Assembly: GCA_002344975.1 (NCBI GenBank)
Contig: DDUV01000062.1
Coordinates: forward strand, 62,001-126,000
Direction of reading: 5' to 3'
Source of the DNA: Saprospiraceae bacterium UBA2329
Lineage (GTDB): Bacteria; Bacteroidota; Bacteroidia; Chitinophagales; Saprospiraceae
Length of the DNA stretch: 64,000 bases
The position numbers were made by a program, and so were the translations under genes. Under the pieces are notes generated by a model. That model was given only the letters and a program-made list of their open reading frames with translations, did no database searches and was not told the origin of the DNA. Of this stretch, positions 1-8,488 are shown in pieces (the stretch's first letter is position 1; each line of letters starts with the position of its first letter).

Positions 1-465
1 AAAAATGAAAGCGCCCGTATTAACGATATTGCCCAAACGCACCGAACCGGTTTGGGTGTAGGTGTAGCCCCCCAACTGCGTCACTCCGCTGTTGTCGCCG
101 AGTACAAGCCCCTTGCACTTGATGTAAATTTCCCTGCCGATGGGGAAGAAATTGTAAGCATTGGAAATGCTGATGCGCACGTCTATGCCGGCAGTTTCGT
201 CCTGCAGGATGAAAGAGTTGAAAAAATTGCCGGAGCGGTCGTCGGCCACCACCACGCCTTTGATGATGACGTCATCTTCAATAGCGACGAAGGAACCTGG
301 CGTTACTAGGCGGCTTTTGAGTTGCGCAATAGTGGTATTGGCAGTCAGTCCGGGGTCTTCGCCTTCCAATGGCGGTTCGTCAAAATTAAGGTCCACACAG
401 GAAGGAACGATGATAGCCACAGCGGCCAGAAGAAGGATTGGGAAAAAGCGAAAAAGCATTTTCAT
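1..465 (-). CDS. DUF5689-type lipoprotein, 3' end outside window
   Basis: Only the first 155 codons are present; no stop is reached before the window edge. The start at 465 gives a short basic N-terminus, a hydrophobic run and a lipobox ending VPSC at residue 23, so it should be a lipoprotein. The following part (LKSRLVTPGSFVAIEDD, IKGVVVADDRSGNFFNSFIL, QDETAGIDVRI) has the OB-fold-like pattern of the Bacteroidota DUF5689 family. It lies 93 bp downstream of a TonB-dependent receptor gene on the same strand and is probably co-transcribed. DUF5689 proteins are often found beside receptors and secreted endonuclease/phosphatase proteins, as here. Function is unknown; a surface ligand-binding role is an inference. 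Confidence 0.8.
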   Translation of the reverse strand, partial: MKMLFRFFPILLLAAVAIIVPSCVDLNFDEPPLEGEDPGLTANTTIAQLKSRLVTPGSFVAIEDDVIIKGVVVADDRSGNFFNSFILQDETAGIDVRISISNAYNFFPIGREIYIKCKGLVLGDNSGVTQLGGYTYTQTGSVRLGNIVNTGAFIF

Positions 466-510
466 TGGTTGTATTTTTTATTGCTAAAGTACATGTTGAC
501 GGGCTGATGC

Positions 511-558
511 TTACGGCTCCCTACTCGTAGCTCGTAGCTCGCGGCTCGTAGCTTGAAG
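511..558. repeat. heptameric GCTCGTA-type microsatellite
   Basis: About five imperfect copies of a 7-bp unit (TCGTAGC, with variants CGCGGCT and TTGAAGC) fill the spacer between the receptor stop and the DUF5689 gene. Degenerate relatives built on AGC-n4 occur near 4548-4620, 8328-8480 and 46948-46984, always between genes. Confidence 0.75.
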
Positions 559-3348
559 CTATATCCTCAAGCTCAGGTTAATAAAGAAATTCCGGCCAAA
601 ATTGTAGAAGTAGCGATTGGGAAACAGGTCCGGATTGCGGGTTTCAAAATCGAAGCGAAGCTGCTCGAAACCGCCGGTGATGAAGTTCTTGTTATCCAGC
701 ACATTGTTCACCCCTACGTTCAAATACAGATAGTATTTACTGCGGATGCGCCAGGATTTGCCCCCGAAAAAGTCCATAGTAAAGGTGGCAGGCGCCTGCT
801 CCTGGTCCACGATATTGCGCAACAGCGGGTCGGTAGGATCAAGACCGTACACCGCGTTGGCTGTGCGGCGAATGGGGTTGAAATCCACCCAGATATTATC
901 AAAGTAATTGAAATTGAGGTTCACAAACCAGAATTTTGGCGAGCTGTAATTGATGCCCGCCGTATAAGCGGTTTGCGGCATACCGGCGAGGCGGAAGTTT
1001 TCGGCGTAGATGTCAAATGCGCGGTTGTCGCCCAGTGTCAGGTCGCGCGGGTTGTCCAAATAGACATTGCCGGTGGGCCGGGAATTGTAAATGTACTGCC
1101 CCAGTGCCGCCACGCCCGATAGCTTGAGGCTGGGCGAAATTTTGGCTTCCAGTGCGAGTTCTAAGCCTGCATGGCGGCGATCCTGCCCGGTGATGACGTA
1201 GTTGACGAATGCGCCTTCCAGATCGTCGTTGTAAAAACGCAGGATACGCGCCTGATCGGAAAACTGCGTGAGGTAAGCTACCGCGCGAGCCTTCACATTG
1301 GGTGCGCGCAGGAGGTACCCGCCTTCTACGGAGAGGATTTTTTCGTTGGTAAGGTTCGGAATCAGGTCGGCACGAGTGCGCGGCGAGATGTAGGAATTAT
1401 CGAAAAACGGTGCGCGGGTTTGATAAAAACCATTGACAAAGAAGTAGTTACGACCATCCAACTTGTATGTCACGCCGGCTTTGCCGCCCACATTGAGGAA
1501 GTTTTGCTTTTCGGAATTGCCGAACGAATTGTCTGGAAACATTCCGTTGCGCATCTTGCCGTTGCGCCAGAAGGTGGTCTGGCCGATGCTGCCGGAGATG
1601 AAAGCCTCCACATTGGGCAGCACATAAACGCCTTGCGCCCAGAGTTCGCCCCGCCGGATATTGGCATCGTAATCGTAGCCGAAACGGTCGCCCTCGTGAA
1701 TGATGCGGGAAGGATCGTTGAGGTCGTTTTGAGCCACGTCGAAATTGCCGGGGAAGTCGCGAATGACGAATCGGTTGACATTCACGGCATAATCGCCGCC
1801 GAGCAGGTCGTCTATCACCTTGAAATTCTGCACAGTCTGGCGTTGGTAAACGGCCCCGGCGTGCAGTTTGAAGTTGTCGGTCAGCGTAGCCTGATAGTTG
1901 GAGCTGACGCTGAAATCGCGTATGTCGCTGCGACGTTCCTCGATGACGTATTGCGACCAAGCACCCTCCGGCGTCTGACCATTGAGCAGATTGGCATATT
2001 TCTGATTGAGCAGGCTGTTGCGGTTTACATCGTACAGCGCGGCCCAGTTGATCTGACTGATGTTGGGGTTGTTGCGAAAATCTTCGGCCACCTGTCCGCC
2101 TTCTTCGGTGCTCTGCTGGTTCACATAGCTGGGCAGGTAGCGGTAGTAGCTGGGGCGCGGATCGGGTGCGTCAAACCAGTCCAAACCGGTGTTCCCGTCT
2201 TTGCCTATTTGCATCGAGGCCGCCGTGATGAGGACTGCATTCTTGTGTATGTTCCAGTCGTGGCGAAGCATAAACACCGGGCGTTGTGTGCGCACTTCGC
2301 TGGAGTTGCGCTTTTCGCCGTTTTGGAACCCCCACAGCGGGTTGTAAAAATTGGTGCCCGTCAGATCATACAATTCACTCACACTGCTGGTGGAACGGCC
2401 CCTGCGAATGGGCGCGTCGAAGGCCGTGAAGTTGAGTGAGTGGTCTTTGTCAATTTTTTTGTCAACAGACAGGAAATAGGCCCAGCCGTCGAAAAAAGTG
2501 CCTTCCACATAGCCCTCCTGCGCCCAACGCCGTGAACCGGAAAGCGTAAATGCCCAGCCGTTTTGCATCAAACCCGTGGACCAGGTGCCCATGATGCGAT
2601 TGCGAAAAGTGCCGTTCGACAAGGAGTACGACAGGCGCAATTGTTTGCGGTGGAAAGAGGCACGGGTATCTATGGCATTGCCGCCGCCCACGCCGCCGAA
2701 AGTGTAGGAAATAGGGCCTGTGCCGAGGTCCACCTCGCGGTTGCGGGTCACGTCGTTGAGGCCGCCCCACACGTTCCAGGTCACACGGCCATTATCCAAG
2801 TCATTGAACGGCAGTCCATTAAGAAATACGTTGACATACTCCGAATCGTAACCGCGCACCCGGAAACGGGCCGGGCCGAAAGTAAAAGCCGCCGCCGATA
2901 CAAACACATCGCGCGAGGCCGTGAGAATGCCGGAGATGTTTTGGTTATTGCCCTCCACTTCGAGGTTGTCGTCCGACAGCGAGATGGTGGGAATGAGGTC
3001 TTCCTTCAGCGCCACGCCTGCTTCGCCTCGCGGCGCCAGCCCTATGGTACTCAGGTTTAAGTCTTTACCTGCTATAGATACATCCAGGTTGTACTCTACA
3101 AAATTGTCCAATCGGATATTGAGCTTGTAAGCTCCCGCAGGAATGTTCTGTAAAGAAAACCGTCCCTGTTCATCGCTCAACGTTGAGAACGAAGTGCCCT
3201 GCAGTGCTACCACCGCGCCTTGTGCGGGTTGTTGGTTGCTTTGGTCGAGCACGACGCCCGTAATGCGGGCATTTTGAGCGGAAGCTGTGGAAAGGAAGGA
3301 GATAAAAAATGCGTTCAGAACGAACGCCCAAGCGAGGTGACGCAGCAT
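559..3348 (-). CDS. TonB-dependent outer-membrane receptor
   Basis: A 929-residue receptor when started at 3348; an in-frame start at 3396 would add 16 residues before the signal peptide and is less likely. The start at 3348 gives a clean signal peptide (MLRHLAWAFVLNAFF ... STASAQ). It is followed by a carboxypeptidase-regulatory-like domain at about residues 27-110 (TGVVLDQSNQQPAQGAVVAL), a plug at about 140-250 (VFVSAAAFTFGPARFRVRGY) and a long beta-barrel ending in an aromatic-rich strand (FFINLSLRI). It should import a ligand with TonB energy. No SusD partner is adjacent; instead the downstream gene is DUF5689 and the divergent neighbour is a secreted endonuclease/exonuclease/phosphatase, which hints at phosphoester or nucleic-acid-derived ligands (inference). 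Confidence 0.93.
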   Translation of the reverse strand: MLRHLAWAFVLNAFFISFLSTASAQNARITGVVLDQSNQQPAQGAVVALQGTSFSTLSDEQGRFSLQNIPAGAYKLNIRLDNFVEYNLDVSIAGKDLNLSTIGLAPRGEAGVALKEDLIPTISLSDDNLEVEGNNQNISGILTASRDVFVSAAAFTFGPARFRVRGYDSEYVNVFLNGLPFNDLDNGRVTWNVWGGLNDVTRNREVDLGTGPISYTFGGVGGGNAIDTRASFHRKQLRLSYSLSNGTFRNRIMGTWSTGLMQNGWAFTLSGSRRWAQEGYVEGTFFDGWAYFLSVDKKIDKDHSLNFTAFDAPIRRGRSTSSVSELYDLTGTNFYNPLWGFQNGEKRNSSEVRTQRPVFMLRHDWNIHKNAVLITAASMQIGKDGNTGLDWFDAPDPRPSYYRYLPSYVNQQSTEEGGQVAEDFRNNPNISQINWAALYDVNRNSLLNQKYANLLNGQTPEGAWSQYVIEERRSDIRDFSVSSNYQATLTDNFKLHAGAVYQRQTVQNFKVIDDLLGGDYAVNVNRFVIRDFPGNFDVAQNDLNDPSRIIHEGDRFGYDYDANIRRGELWAQGVYVLPNVEAFISGSIGQTTFWRNGKMRNGMFPDNSFGNSEKQNFLNVGGKAGVTYKLDGRNYFFVNGFYQTRAPFFDNSYISPRTRADLIPNLTNEKILSVEGGYLLRAPNVKARAVAYLTQFSDQARILRFYNDDLEGAFVNYVITGQDRRHAGLELALEAKISPSLKLSGVAALGQYIYNSRPTGNVYLDNPRDLTLGDNRAFDIYAENFRLAGMPQTAYTAGINYSSPKFWFVNLNFNYFDNIWVDFNPIRRTANAVYGLDPTDPLLRNIVDQEQAPATFTMDFFGGKSWRIRSKYYLYLNVGVNNVLDNKNFITGGFEQLRFDFETRNPDLFPNRYFYNFGRNFFINLSLRI

Positions 3349-3484
3349 GTTGGCCGGTGTTGGTGAAAAAAGCGGCTCAAAGGTAATGCTTTCCACAGGA
3401 AAATGCGCAGCGGGGGAAAAATTAACATCCTGGTAAATTACTTTATCGCCGGAACTGCGTTAGTTTGTATAAAATTTGGAATTC

Positions 3485-4531
3485 ATGAAAAACCATCTGT
3501 TCGTTTTAGCTTTCATTTTGCTGCCCCTGGCGGCTTTCTCACAACCCAAACAATACAAAATCGCCGCCATCGGATTTTACAACCTCGAAAACCTCTTCGA
3601 TACCATCAACAATCCGCTGACCAACGACGAAGACTTCCTCCCCACAGGCTCTTACAGCTACACCACCGCCGTTTATGTTGAAAAACAAGCCAATATGGCC
3701 CGCGTCATCGCCGATATGGGCACCGAACTCAGCCCCGATGGAGTGGCCATTCTCGGCGTGGCAGAGGTAGAAAACCGCAAAGTACTCGAAGACCTCGTGG
3801 CACAGCCCACCATCAAAGACCGCAAATACCAGATCGTCCACTACGACTCTCCCGACCCGCGCGGTATTGACGTGGGGCTGCTCTATCAGGCCAAATACTA
3901 TACCGTCACAGGCAGCAAAGCCATCCCTATGGTGGCTTATGAAGAGGGCGGCGAAGCCCGTGGCACCCGCGACATCCTCTTGGTCAGCGGTATCATGGAC
4001 GGCGATCCGCTGCATGTCATCGTCGGTCACTGGCCCTCGCGCCGCGGCGGCGAGGCCGCTACGCGCCCCCTGCGCAATGCGGCTGCTCTGATCTGCAAAA
4101 ACGTAGCCGATTCCATCACCTTAGCCGATCCCAACGCTCGCGTCATCATCATGGGTGACCTCAACGACGATCCCGTTAGCCCCAGCGTGCGCCAGGTGCT
4201 CAACGCCAAAGCCAAAAAAGAAGATACACCTGACCGCGGCTTCTTCAATCCGTTTTACGATTTTTATAAAAAAGGCATCGGCACATTGGCCTATCAGGAT
4301 TCCTGGAATTTATTCGATCAGGTTATTCTCTCCCAAAGCTTAGTGAATCCTAAACTCGGCGGCTACCAGTACTATCAGGCCCGCGTATTCAATGCGCCCT
4401 ACCTCTACCAGCAAACCGGCCACTTCAAAGGCTACCCGCACCGCACCTTCTCCGGCAGCACCTACATCGGCGGTTACAGCGACCACTTTCCCACCTTTGT
4501 GTATCTCGTTAAGGAAATTTCCGGGAAGTAG
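3485..4531 (+). CDS. secreted endonuclease/exonuclease/phosphatase family protein
   Basis: 348 residues with an N-terminal signal peptide (MKNHLFVLAFILLPLAAFSQ), so probably periplasmic or exported. It has the family hallmarks in order: GFYNLENLFDT near the N-terminus, GVAEVENRKVLEDL with the metal-binding Glu, HWPSRRGGE, the catalytic IIMGDLNDDP, and a C-terminal YSDHFPTFVYL. These are the metal and phosphate-binding residues of the DNase I-like fold. The ATG at 3485 is preferred over an in-frame TTG at 3476 because it starts the signal peptide directly. It is divergent from the receptor/DUF5689 operon with about 136 bp between starts. The substrate (DNA, RNA or phosphoester) cannot be told from sequence alone. 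Confidence 0.92.
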   Translation: MKNHLFVLAFILLPLAAFSQPKQYKIAAIGFYNLENLFDTINNPLTNDEDFLPTGSYSYTTAVYVEKQANMARVIADMGTELSPDGVAILGVAEVENRKVLEDLVAQPTIKDRKYQIVHYDSPDPRGIDVGLLYQAKYYTVTGSKAIPMVAYEEGGEARGTRDILLVSGIMDGDPLHVIVGHWPSRRGGEAATRPLRNAAALICKNVADSITLADPNARVIIMGDLNDDPVSPSVRQVLNAKAKKEDTPDRGFFNPFYDFYKKGIGTLAYQDSWNLFDQVILSQSLVNPKLGGYQYYQARVFNAPYLYQQTGHFKGYPHRTFSGSTYIGGYSDHFPTFVYLVKEISGK

Positions 4532-4678
4532 TAGGTTTTGGGTTGGAACGGGTGGCTGCTGGCTACTGGCTTCTACGGGTTGGAACGGCTGCTGGCTGCC
4601 GGCTACAAGCTGCTGGCCGCGTTTCCCTCGCGCTTAGCACTTGCCCACCGAAGACTGCCTACCGCTTACCGATACCCC

Positions 4679-4838
4679 CTCGCATTCGCGGAATTTCGCG
4701 ATCTTCGCTAAAGTTCGCGTTAAAAAAAACGCATTTCGGGTTCAAGGTTTCGCGTTCCTCTCGCATTCGCGGAAATTCGCACCCTTCGTTAAAATTCGCG
4801 TTAACTATTCGCGTTTCGGGTTATAGGTTTCGGGGTGC
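4679..4838. repeat. two tandem copies of an ~81-bp intergenic repeat
   Basis: In the 329-bp gap between the endonuclease and adenosine deaminase genes, units beginning CTCGCATTCGCGGAA at 4679 and 4760 repeat with a period of 81 bp. Both carry internal TTCGCG, TTCGCGTTAA and TTTCGGGTT blocks. The preceding 4548-4620 is a GGCTGCTGGCT-type low-complexity run. No convincing gene lies in the gap, which is between convergent genes. Confidence 0.8.
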
Positions 4839-4860
4839 TCGCTCCTCACACACTCACCCC

Positions 4861-5865
4861 TCACTCCTGAAAACCGCCCCAACCCTCCAACAACCGCGCC
4901 CTCAGCCTCGCTTTCACTTCCTCCGGTATGAACGCATGGCGCAGCGCCTCTAAGTTGCACTGCAACAGCCGCTCCTTTTGCCAGCCGAATACCCGCCGCA
5001 TGGTATCGTATTCCTGCGTCAGCGTTACATCCGACAGCGCTCGCCCATCCGTGTTGATGCTCATAGAAACGCCGTTGCGCCATATTTTTTCTGCCGGATG
5101 ATCTTCTATCGTCGCCACTACATTGGTTTGCACATTGCTGGTAGGACACAGTTCCAGATGTATGTCTTCCGATTTCAAAAAAGCCAGCAGAGCCTCGTCT
5201 TCCGCACTGCGCACCCCATGCCCTATTCTGGCCGGATGAAAATGCTGCAGCGTTTCCCACACACTTTCCGGGCCTTTGGCCTCGCCTGCATGAGCCGTTA
5301 CATGTATGCCTTTTTCGCGGGCGTAGGCAAAAGCGCTGATGTGGTTGTCTATCGGAAAGCCGGCCTCATCGGCGGCAATGTCGAAACCTACTACCAATGT
5401 GCCTGCAAACTGCTCGGTCAAACGCACCGTTTCCATGCTTTGAGCCTCCGAAAAATTTCGCAACGTACACAGTATCAGCCGTGCCTCCACGCCCGTTTGA
5501 GCCATGCCTTCCGCCAGCGCCGCTTCCACCGTTTGTACCACCTCTGCCGGCGCCAAGCCCTGCTGCGTATGCAACAAAGGCGCAAAACGGACTTCGGCAT
5601 AGATCGCCCCGTCCTCGCGGAGTTGTTCCATGAGATCCAACGTCACCCAGCGCAGATGCTCGCGGGTTTGCATCAGGCTAATGGCACTGACGGCACGGGA
5701 GATATAATCGGCCAGATCGGTGCATTTGGAGGGCGCCACATAGTCGCGGCGATAGGTTTCCCAGTCGGTATCCGGCTTAATTTTGCGCACTACGTCAAAA
5801 CTCAGGGAGCAGTCCAAATGAAGATGGAGTTCAATTTTGGGCAAATGAAGGAATTCGCTCGTCAC
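4861..5865 (-). CDS. add: adenosine deaminase
   Basis: 334 residues, a normal length for the family. It should hydrolyse adenosine and deoxyadenosine to inosine and deoxyinosine plus ammonia in the cytoplasm. The zinc and catalytic motifs are all visible: HLHLD near residue 15, HAGEA with the catalytic Glu, RIGHG, LELCPTSN, and the metal-ligand Asp in SINTDGRALS. No signal peptide is present. The gene is separated from the upstream acyl-CoA synthetase gene by a likely terminator, so it is probably transcribed on its own. With the endonuclease locus and the pyrimidine pathway further along it fits a nucleoside-salvage theme (inference). Confidence 0.95.
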   Translation of the reverse strand: MTSEFLHLPKIELHLHLDCSLSFDVVRKIKPDTDWETYRRDYVAPSKCTDLADYISRAVSAISLMQTREHLRWVTLDLMEQLREDGAIYAEVRFAPLLHTQQGLAPAEVVQTVEAALAEGMAQTGVEARLILCTLRNFSEAQSMETVRLTEQFAGTLVVGFDIAADEAGFPIDNHISAFAYAREKGIHVTAHAGEAKGPESVWETLQHFHPARIGHGVRSAEDEALLAFLKSEDIHLELCPTSNVQTNVVATIEDHPAEKIWRNGVSMSINTDGRALSDVTLTQEYDTMRRVFGWQKERLLQCNLEALRHAFIPEEVKARLRARLLEGWGGFQE

Positions 5866-5897
5866 GGTAGTTCTTGTTTCTTATTGTAAACAGGAAA

Positions 5898-5943
5898 ACG
5901 GGTATCGAACAAGACCAGCCTAAGCCGACAGCCCGATACCCGT
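5898..5943 (-). terminator. intrinsic terminator after the acyl-CoA synthetase gene
   Basis: Perfect 10-bp inverted repeat ACGGGTATCG / CGATACCCGT (5898-5907 and 5934-5943) with a 26-nt loop. On the minus strand it is followed by a TTTT run. It lies 12 bp past the fadD-like stop and before the adenosine deaminase start. Confidence 0.7.
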
Positions 5944-5954
5944 CATCAACAATC

Positions 5955-7631
5955 TTACGCTTTTTTCACGGCCTCGTCGCGCAGTTCGCGGCGGAGGATT
6001 TTACCCACATTGGTTTTGGGCAATTCCGTGCGGAACTCCACCGACTTGGGCATTTTGTATCCGGTGAGATTTTCGCGGCAGAAGGCCAGCAGTTCGCTTT
6101 CGGTGAGCGATGCGTCCTTTTTTACCACAAAAATTTTGACCACCTCGCCTGATTTTTCATCGGGCAAACCAATGGCGGCGGCCTCCAATACCTTCGGATG
6201 GCTCACCACTACTTCCTCTATTTCATTGGGATACACATTGAAACCCGAAACGAGAATCATGTCTTTTTTGCGATCCACAATGCGGAAGTAGCCGTCTGGC
6301 TCCATCACGCCGATGTCGCCGGTACAGAGCCAGCCTTCGCGAATGGTGTCGGCTGTGGCATCCGGGCGGTTGTAGTAGCCCTTCATTACCTGCGGGCCGC
6401 GGCACTGGATTTCGCCAATTTCTCCTACCGACAGTACCTTGCCTGTTTCGTCTATGATACGCACGTCGGTGGAGGGGAACGGCAAACCAATGGTACCGAG
6501 GCGACCGCTGCCGTCAAAGGGATTGGCCGTAATCACCGGCGAGGCTTCCGTCATACCAAAACCTTCGCTCAGGAAGCAGCCCGTCACTTGCTGCCAGCGC
6601 TCGGCCACGGGTTTTTGCACCGCCATACCGCCGCCTACCGTGATCTTGAGTCGGCTGAAATCGCAGCTTGCAAAATCGGGGTGATTGAGCAGGGCATTGA
6701 ACAGCGTATTCACCCCCGACACCAATGACACCGGGCGGGCTTTCATGATTTTGATGAGCGAAGGAATGTCGCGGGCATTGGTAACCAATACATTCTCAGC
6801 ACCTTGCGACATGAGCGCCAGGCAGTTGACCGAGAAGGCAAAAATGTGATACAATGGCAACGGACACAAAGCCACCTCTTCGCCCTCTTTGAGGAAGGGC
6901 TGCATCCAGGCTTTCATCTGCACCATATTGGCCACGAGGTTGCGGTTGGTGAGCATGGCGCCTTTCGATACGCCGGTGGTGCCGCCCGTGTATTGCAGCA
7001 AAATCACATCGTCGGAATTGCCCTGAAACTGCGGCAGACTGAATTTGCGCCCGCCTTCCATCGCCTGCGTGAAGGAAACAGTGTTGGGCAGGGTAAATTT
7101 GGGCACCATCTTTTTGATGGAGCGCACCACGAAGTTGACGATGGCGCCTTTTGGGAAACCCAGCATCTCGCCGATGCTCGTCAAAATGATGGTTTTGATC
7201 TGCGTCTGACTGAGGATTTTCTCCAGATTGGAAGCAAAATTCTCAGCAATGATGATTGCCTTGGCCCCGGAATCATTGAACTGATGGAGCATCTCGCGGG
7301 GCGTGTAGAGCGGGTTGGTATTGACAATGACCAAACCGGCCCGCAATGCGCCGAACAATGCAATGGGGTACTGCGCGAGGTTGGGCATCATCAGCGCAAT
7401 GCGGTCGCCGGGCTGCAAACCTCTGGAATGGAGGTAAGCGCCGAACTGCGTAGAGAGTTGGTCCACCTCGGCGAAGGAAAGCGTTTTGCCCATACAGGAA
7501 AACGCGGGCCGGTTTTTGAATTTTTTGAACGTCTCGTCCAGCATAGCCGTGAGCGTCGGGTAGGAATCTGCGTCAATATTGGCCGGTACGCCTTTGGGGT
7601 ACAAAGAGAGCCATGGTTTTTCGTCTGCCAT
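5955..7631 (-). CDS. fadD: long-chain fatty acid--CoA ligase
   Basis: 558 residues of the ANL adenylate-forming superfamily. It should activate fatty acids to acyl-CoA via an acyl-adenylate. Motifs in order: the P-loop-like YTGGTTGVSKGAML, GFGMTEASP, GWLCTGDIG, and YFRIVDRKKDMILVSGFNVY, where the last includes the linker that is diagnostic for fatty-acyl-CoA synthetases. A C-terminal catalytic Lys region is present (LTGYKMPKSVEF, PKTNVGKILRRELR). The length matches FadD. It is monocistronic, with its own promoter-like elements upstream and a terminator downstream. Chain-length preference is not deducible. Confidence 0.94.
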   Translation of the reverse strand: MADEKPWLSLYPKGVPANIDADSYPTLTAMLDETFKKFKNRPAFSCMGKTLSFAEVDQLSTQFGAYLHSRGLQPGDRIALMMPNLAQYPIALFGALRAGLVIVNTNPLYTPREMLHQFNDSGAKAIIIAENFASNLEKILSQTQIKTIILTSIGEMLGFPKGAIVNFVVRSIKKMVPKFTLPNTVSFTQAMEGGRKFSLPQFQGNSDDVILLQYTGGTTGVSKGAMLTNRNLVANMVQMKAWMQPFLKEGEEVALCPLPLYHIFAFSVNCLALMSQGAENVLVTNARDIPSLIKIMKARPVSLVSGVNTLFNALLNHPDFASCDFSRLKITVGGGMAVQKPVAERWQQVTGCFLSEGFGMTEASPVITANPFDGSGRLGTIGLPFPSTDVRIIDETGKVLSVGEIGEIQCRGPQVMKGYYNRPDATADTIREGWLCTGDIGVMEPDGYFRIVDRKKDMILVSGFNVYPNEIEEVVVSHPKVLEAAAIGLPDEKSGEVVKIFVVKKDASLTESELLAFCRENLTGYKMPKSVEFRTELPKTNVGKILRRELRDEAVKKA

Positions 7632-7722
7632 AATTGCCTGGTTTTAATGTATGATATTTGGTTGGTTGATGTCCTGATGTGCGATGTTGCAGCACAAAGC
7701 AATACGATGCTGCAAAGGCCAA

Positions 7723-7752
7723 CAAAACTATGCAAAATCCGATAAATCGCAA
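7723..7752 (-). promoter_or_regulatory. Bacteroidota-type promoter for the fadD-like gene
   Basis: Read on the minus strand: TTG at 7752-7750, a 19-nt spacer, then TAGTTTTG at 7730-7723, matching the TTG-n17-23-TAnnTTTG consensus of this phylum's primary sigma factor. It implies transcription starting near 7716 and a leader of about 85 nt. Confidence 0.6.
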
Positions 7753-7868
7753 GCAAAAGCCCGAAAACCTTTACAAAAGAGAAAAAAATCGGACTTTTGT
7801 GCATGAACAACGGCCAATGCGCTGTGTTCGTCATGGAACATCTCACCATTCAATAAAACGAAAATACC

Positions 7869-8306
7869 ATGCTGTATCAAATTCTCGACCACGCACATTC
7901 CGGGTTTCGCTGGGTAGTGCTTTTGCTCTTGCTGGCGGCTATTTTTTCTGCTTTTCAGGCTTGGCAGAGCGGCCGTGCAGGCGCTTCCAAAATGTCGTTT
8001 TACGCCCTGATGGCCGCGCACATTCAGTTGCTGGGCGGGCTTATTTTGTATTTCATCAGTCCGTACGTCAAATTTGAAGGCGGCGTGATGAAAGACGCCG
8101 TAGCTCGTTTTTACACTGTCGAGCACATCAGTATGATGCTTATTGCCATCGCGCTCATCACGGTGGGGTACAGCAAGGCCAAACGCGCCGCCAACGATGC
8201 CGCCCGCGGCAAAACCACCTTCTGGTTCTACCTCATCGGCCTGCTCGTCATTCTGGCGGCCATTCCCTGGCCCTTCCGCAGCGGACTGGGCGGGAACTGG
8301 TTTTGA
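7869..8306 (+). CDS. four-helix inner-membrane protein, cytochrome b-like
   Basis: 145 residues with four predicted membrane helices (about residues 12-32, 45-65, 84-103 and 122-140). His residues sit in the N-terminal LDHAHSGFRW, in AAHIQLLGG and in VEHISMM. It resembles the short Bacteroidota proteins often annotated 'cytochrome B', but haem binding is not proven. It is a single gene divergent from fadD and is followed by a terminator. Function unknown. Confidence 0.75.
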   Translation: MLYQILDHAHSGFRWVVLLLLLAAIFSAFQAWQSGRAGASKMSFYALMAAHIQLLGGLILYFISPYVKFEGGVMKDAVARFYTVEHISMMLIAIALITVGYSKAKRAANDAARGKTTFWFYLIGLLVILAAIPWPFRSGLGGNWF

Positions 8307-8355
8307 GGAACTCATCGAAATCAGGCTGCAAGCCACAAGCCCTTAGCTACAAGCA

Positions 8356-8409
8356 ATGAACTGCAAGCCTTCGGAATCACATCCTGAGACTTGCAGTTCA
8401 TAATTTTTT
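8356..8409 (+). terminator. terminator after the four-helix membrane protein gene
   Basis: Perfect 12-bp inverted repeat ATGAACTGCAAG (8356-8367) / CTTGCAGTTCAT (8390-8401), followed by AATTTTTTG. It lies about 50 bp past the stop at 8306. The surrounding spacer (8328-8480) is otherwise composed of degenerate AGCTTGC / AAGCC units. Confidence 0.7.
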
Positions 8410-8488
8410 GTGCAACAGCACCATATCACGATAGGAGCTTGAGGCTAACAGCTTGCAGCTTGTGGCAAACAGCTAAAGCCCCCGATTA

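Noticed and set aside
1171..2439. 422-codon plus-strand open frame
   Set aside because: Opposite the first TonB receptor, which has clear domains; shadow frame.
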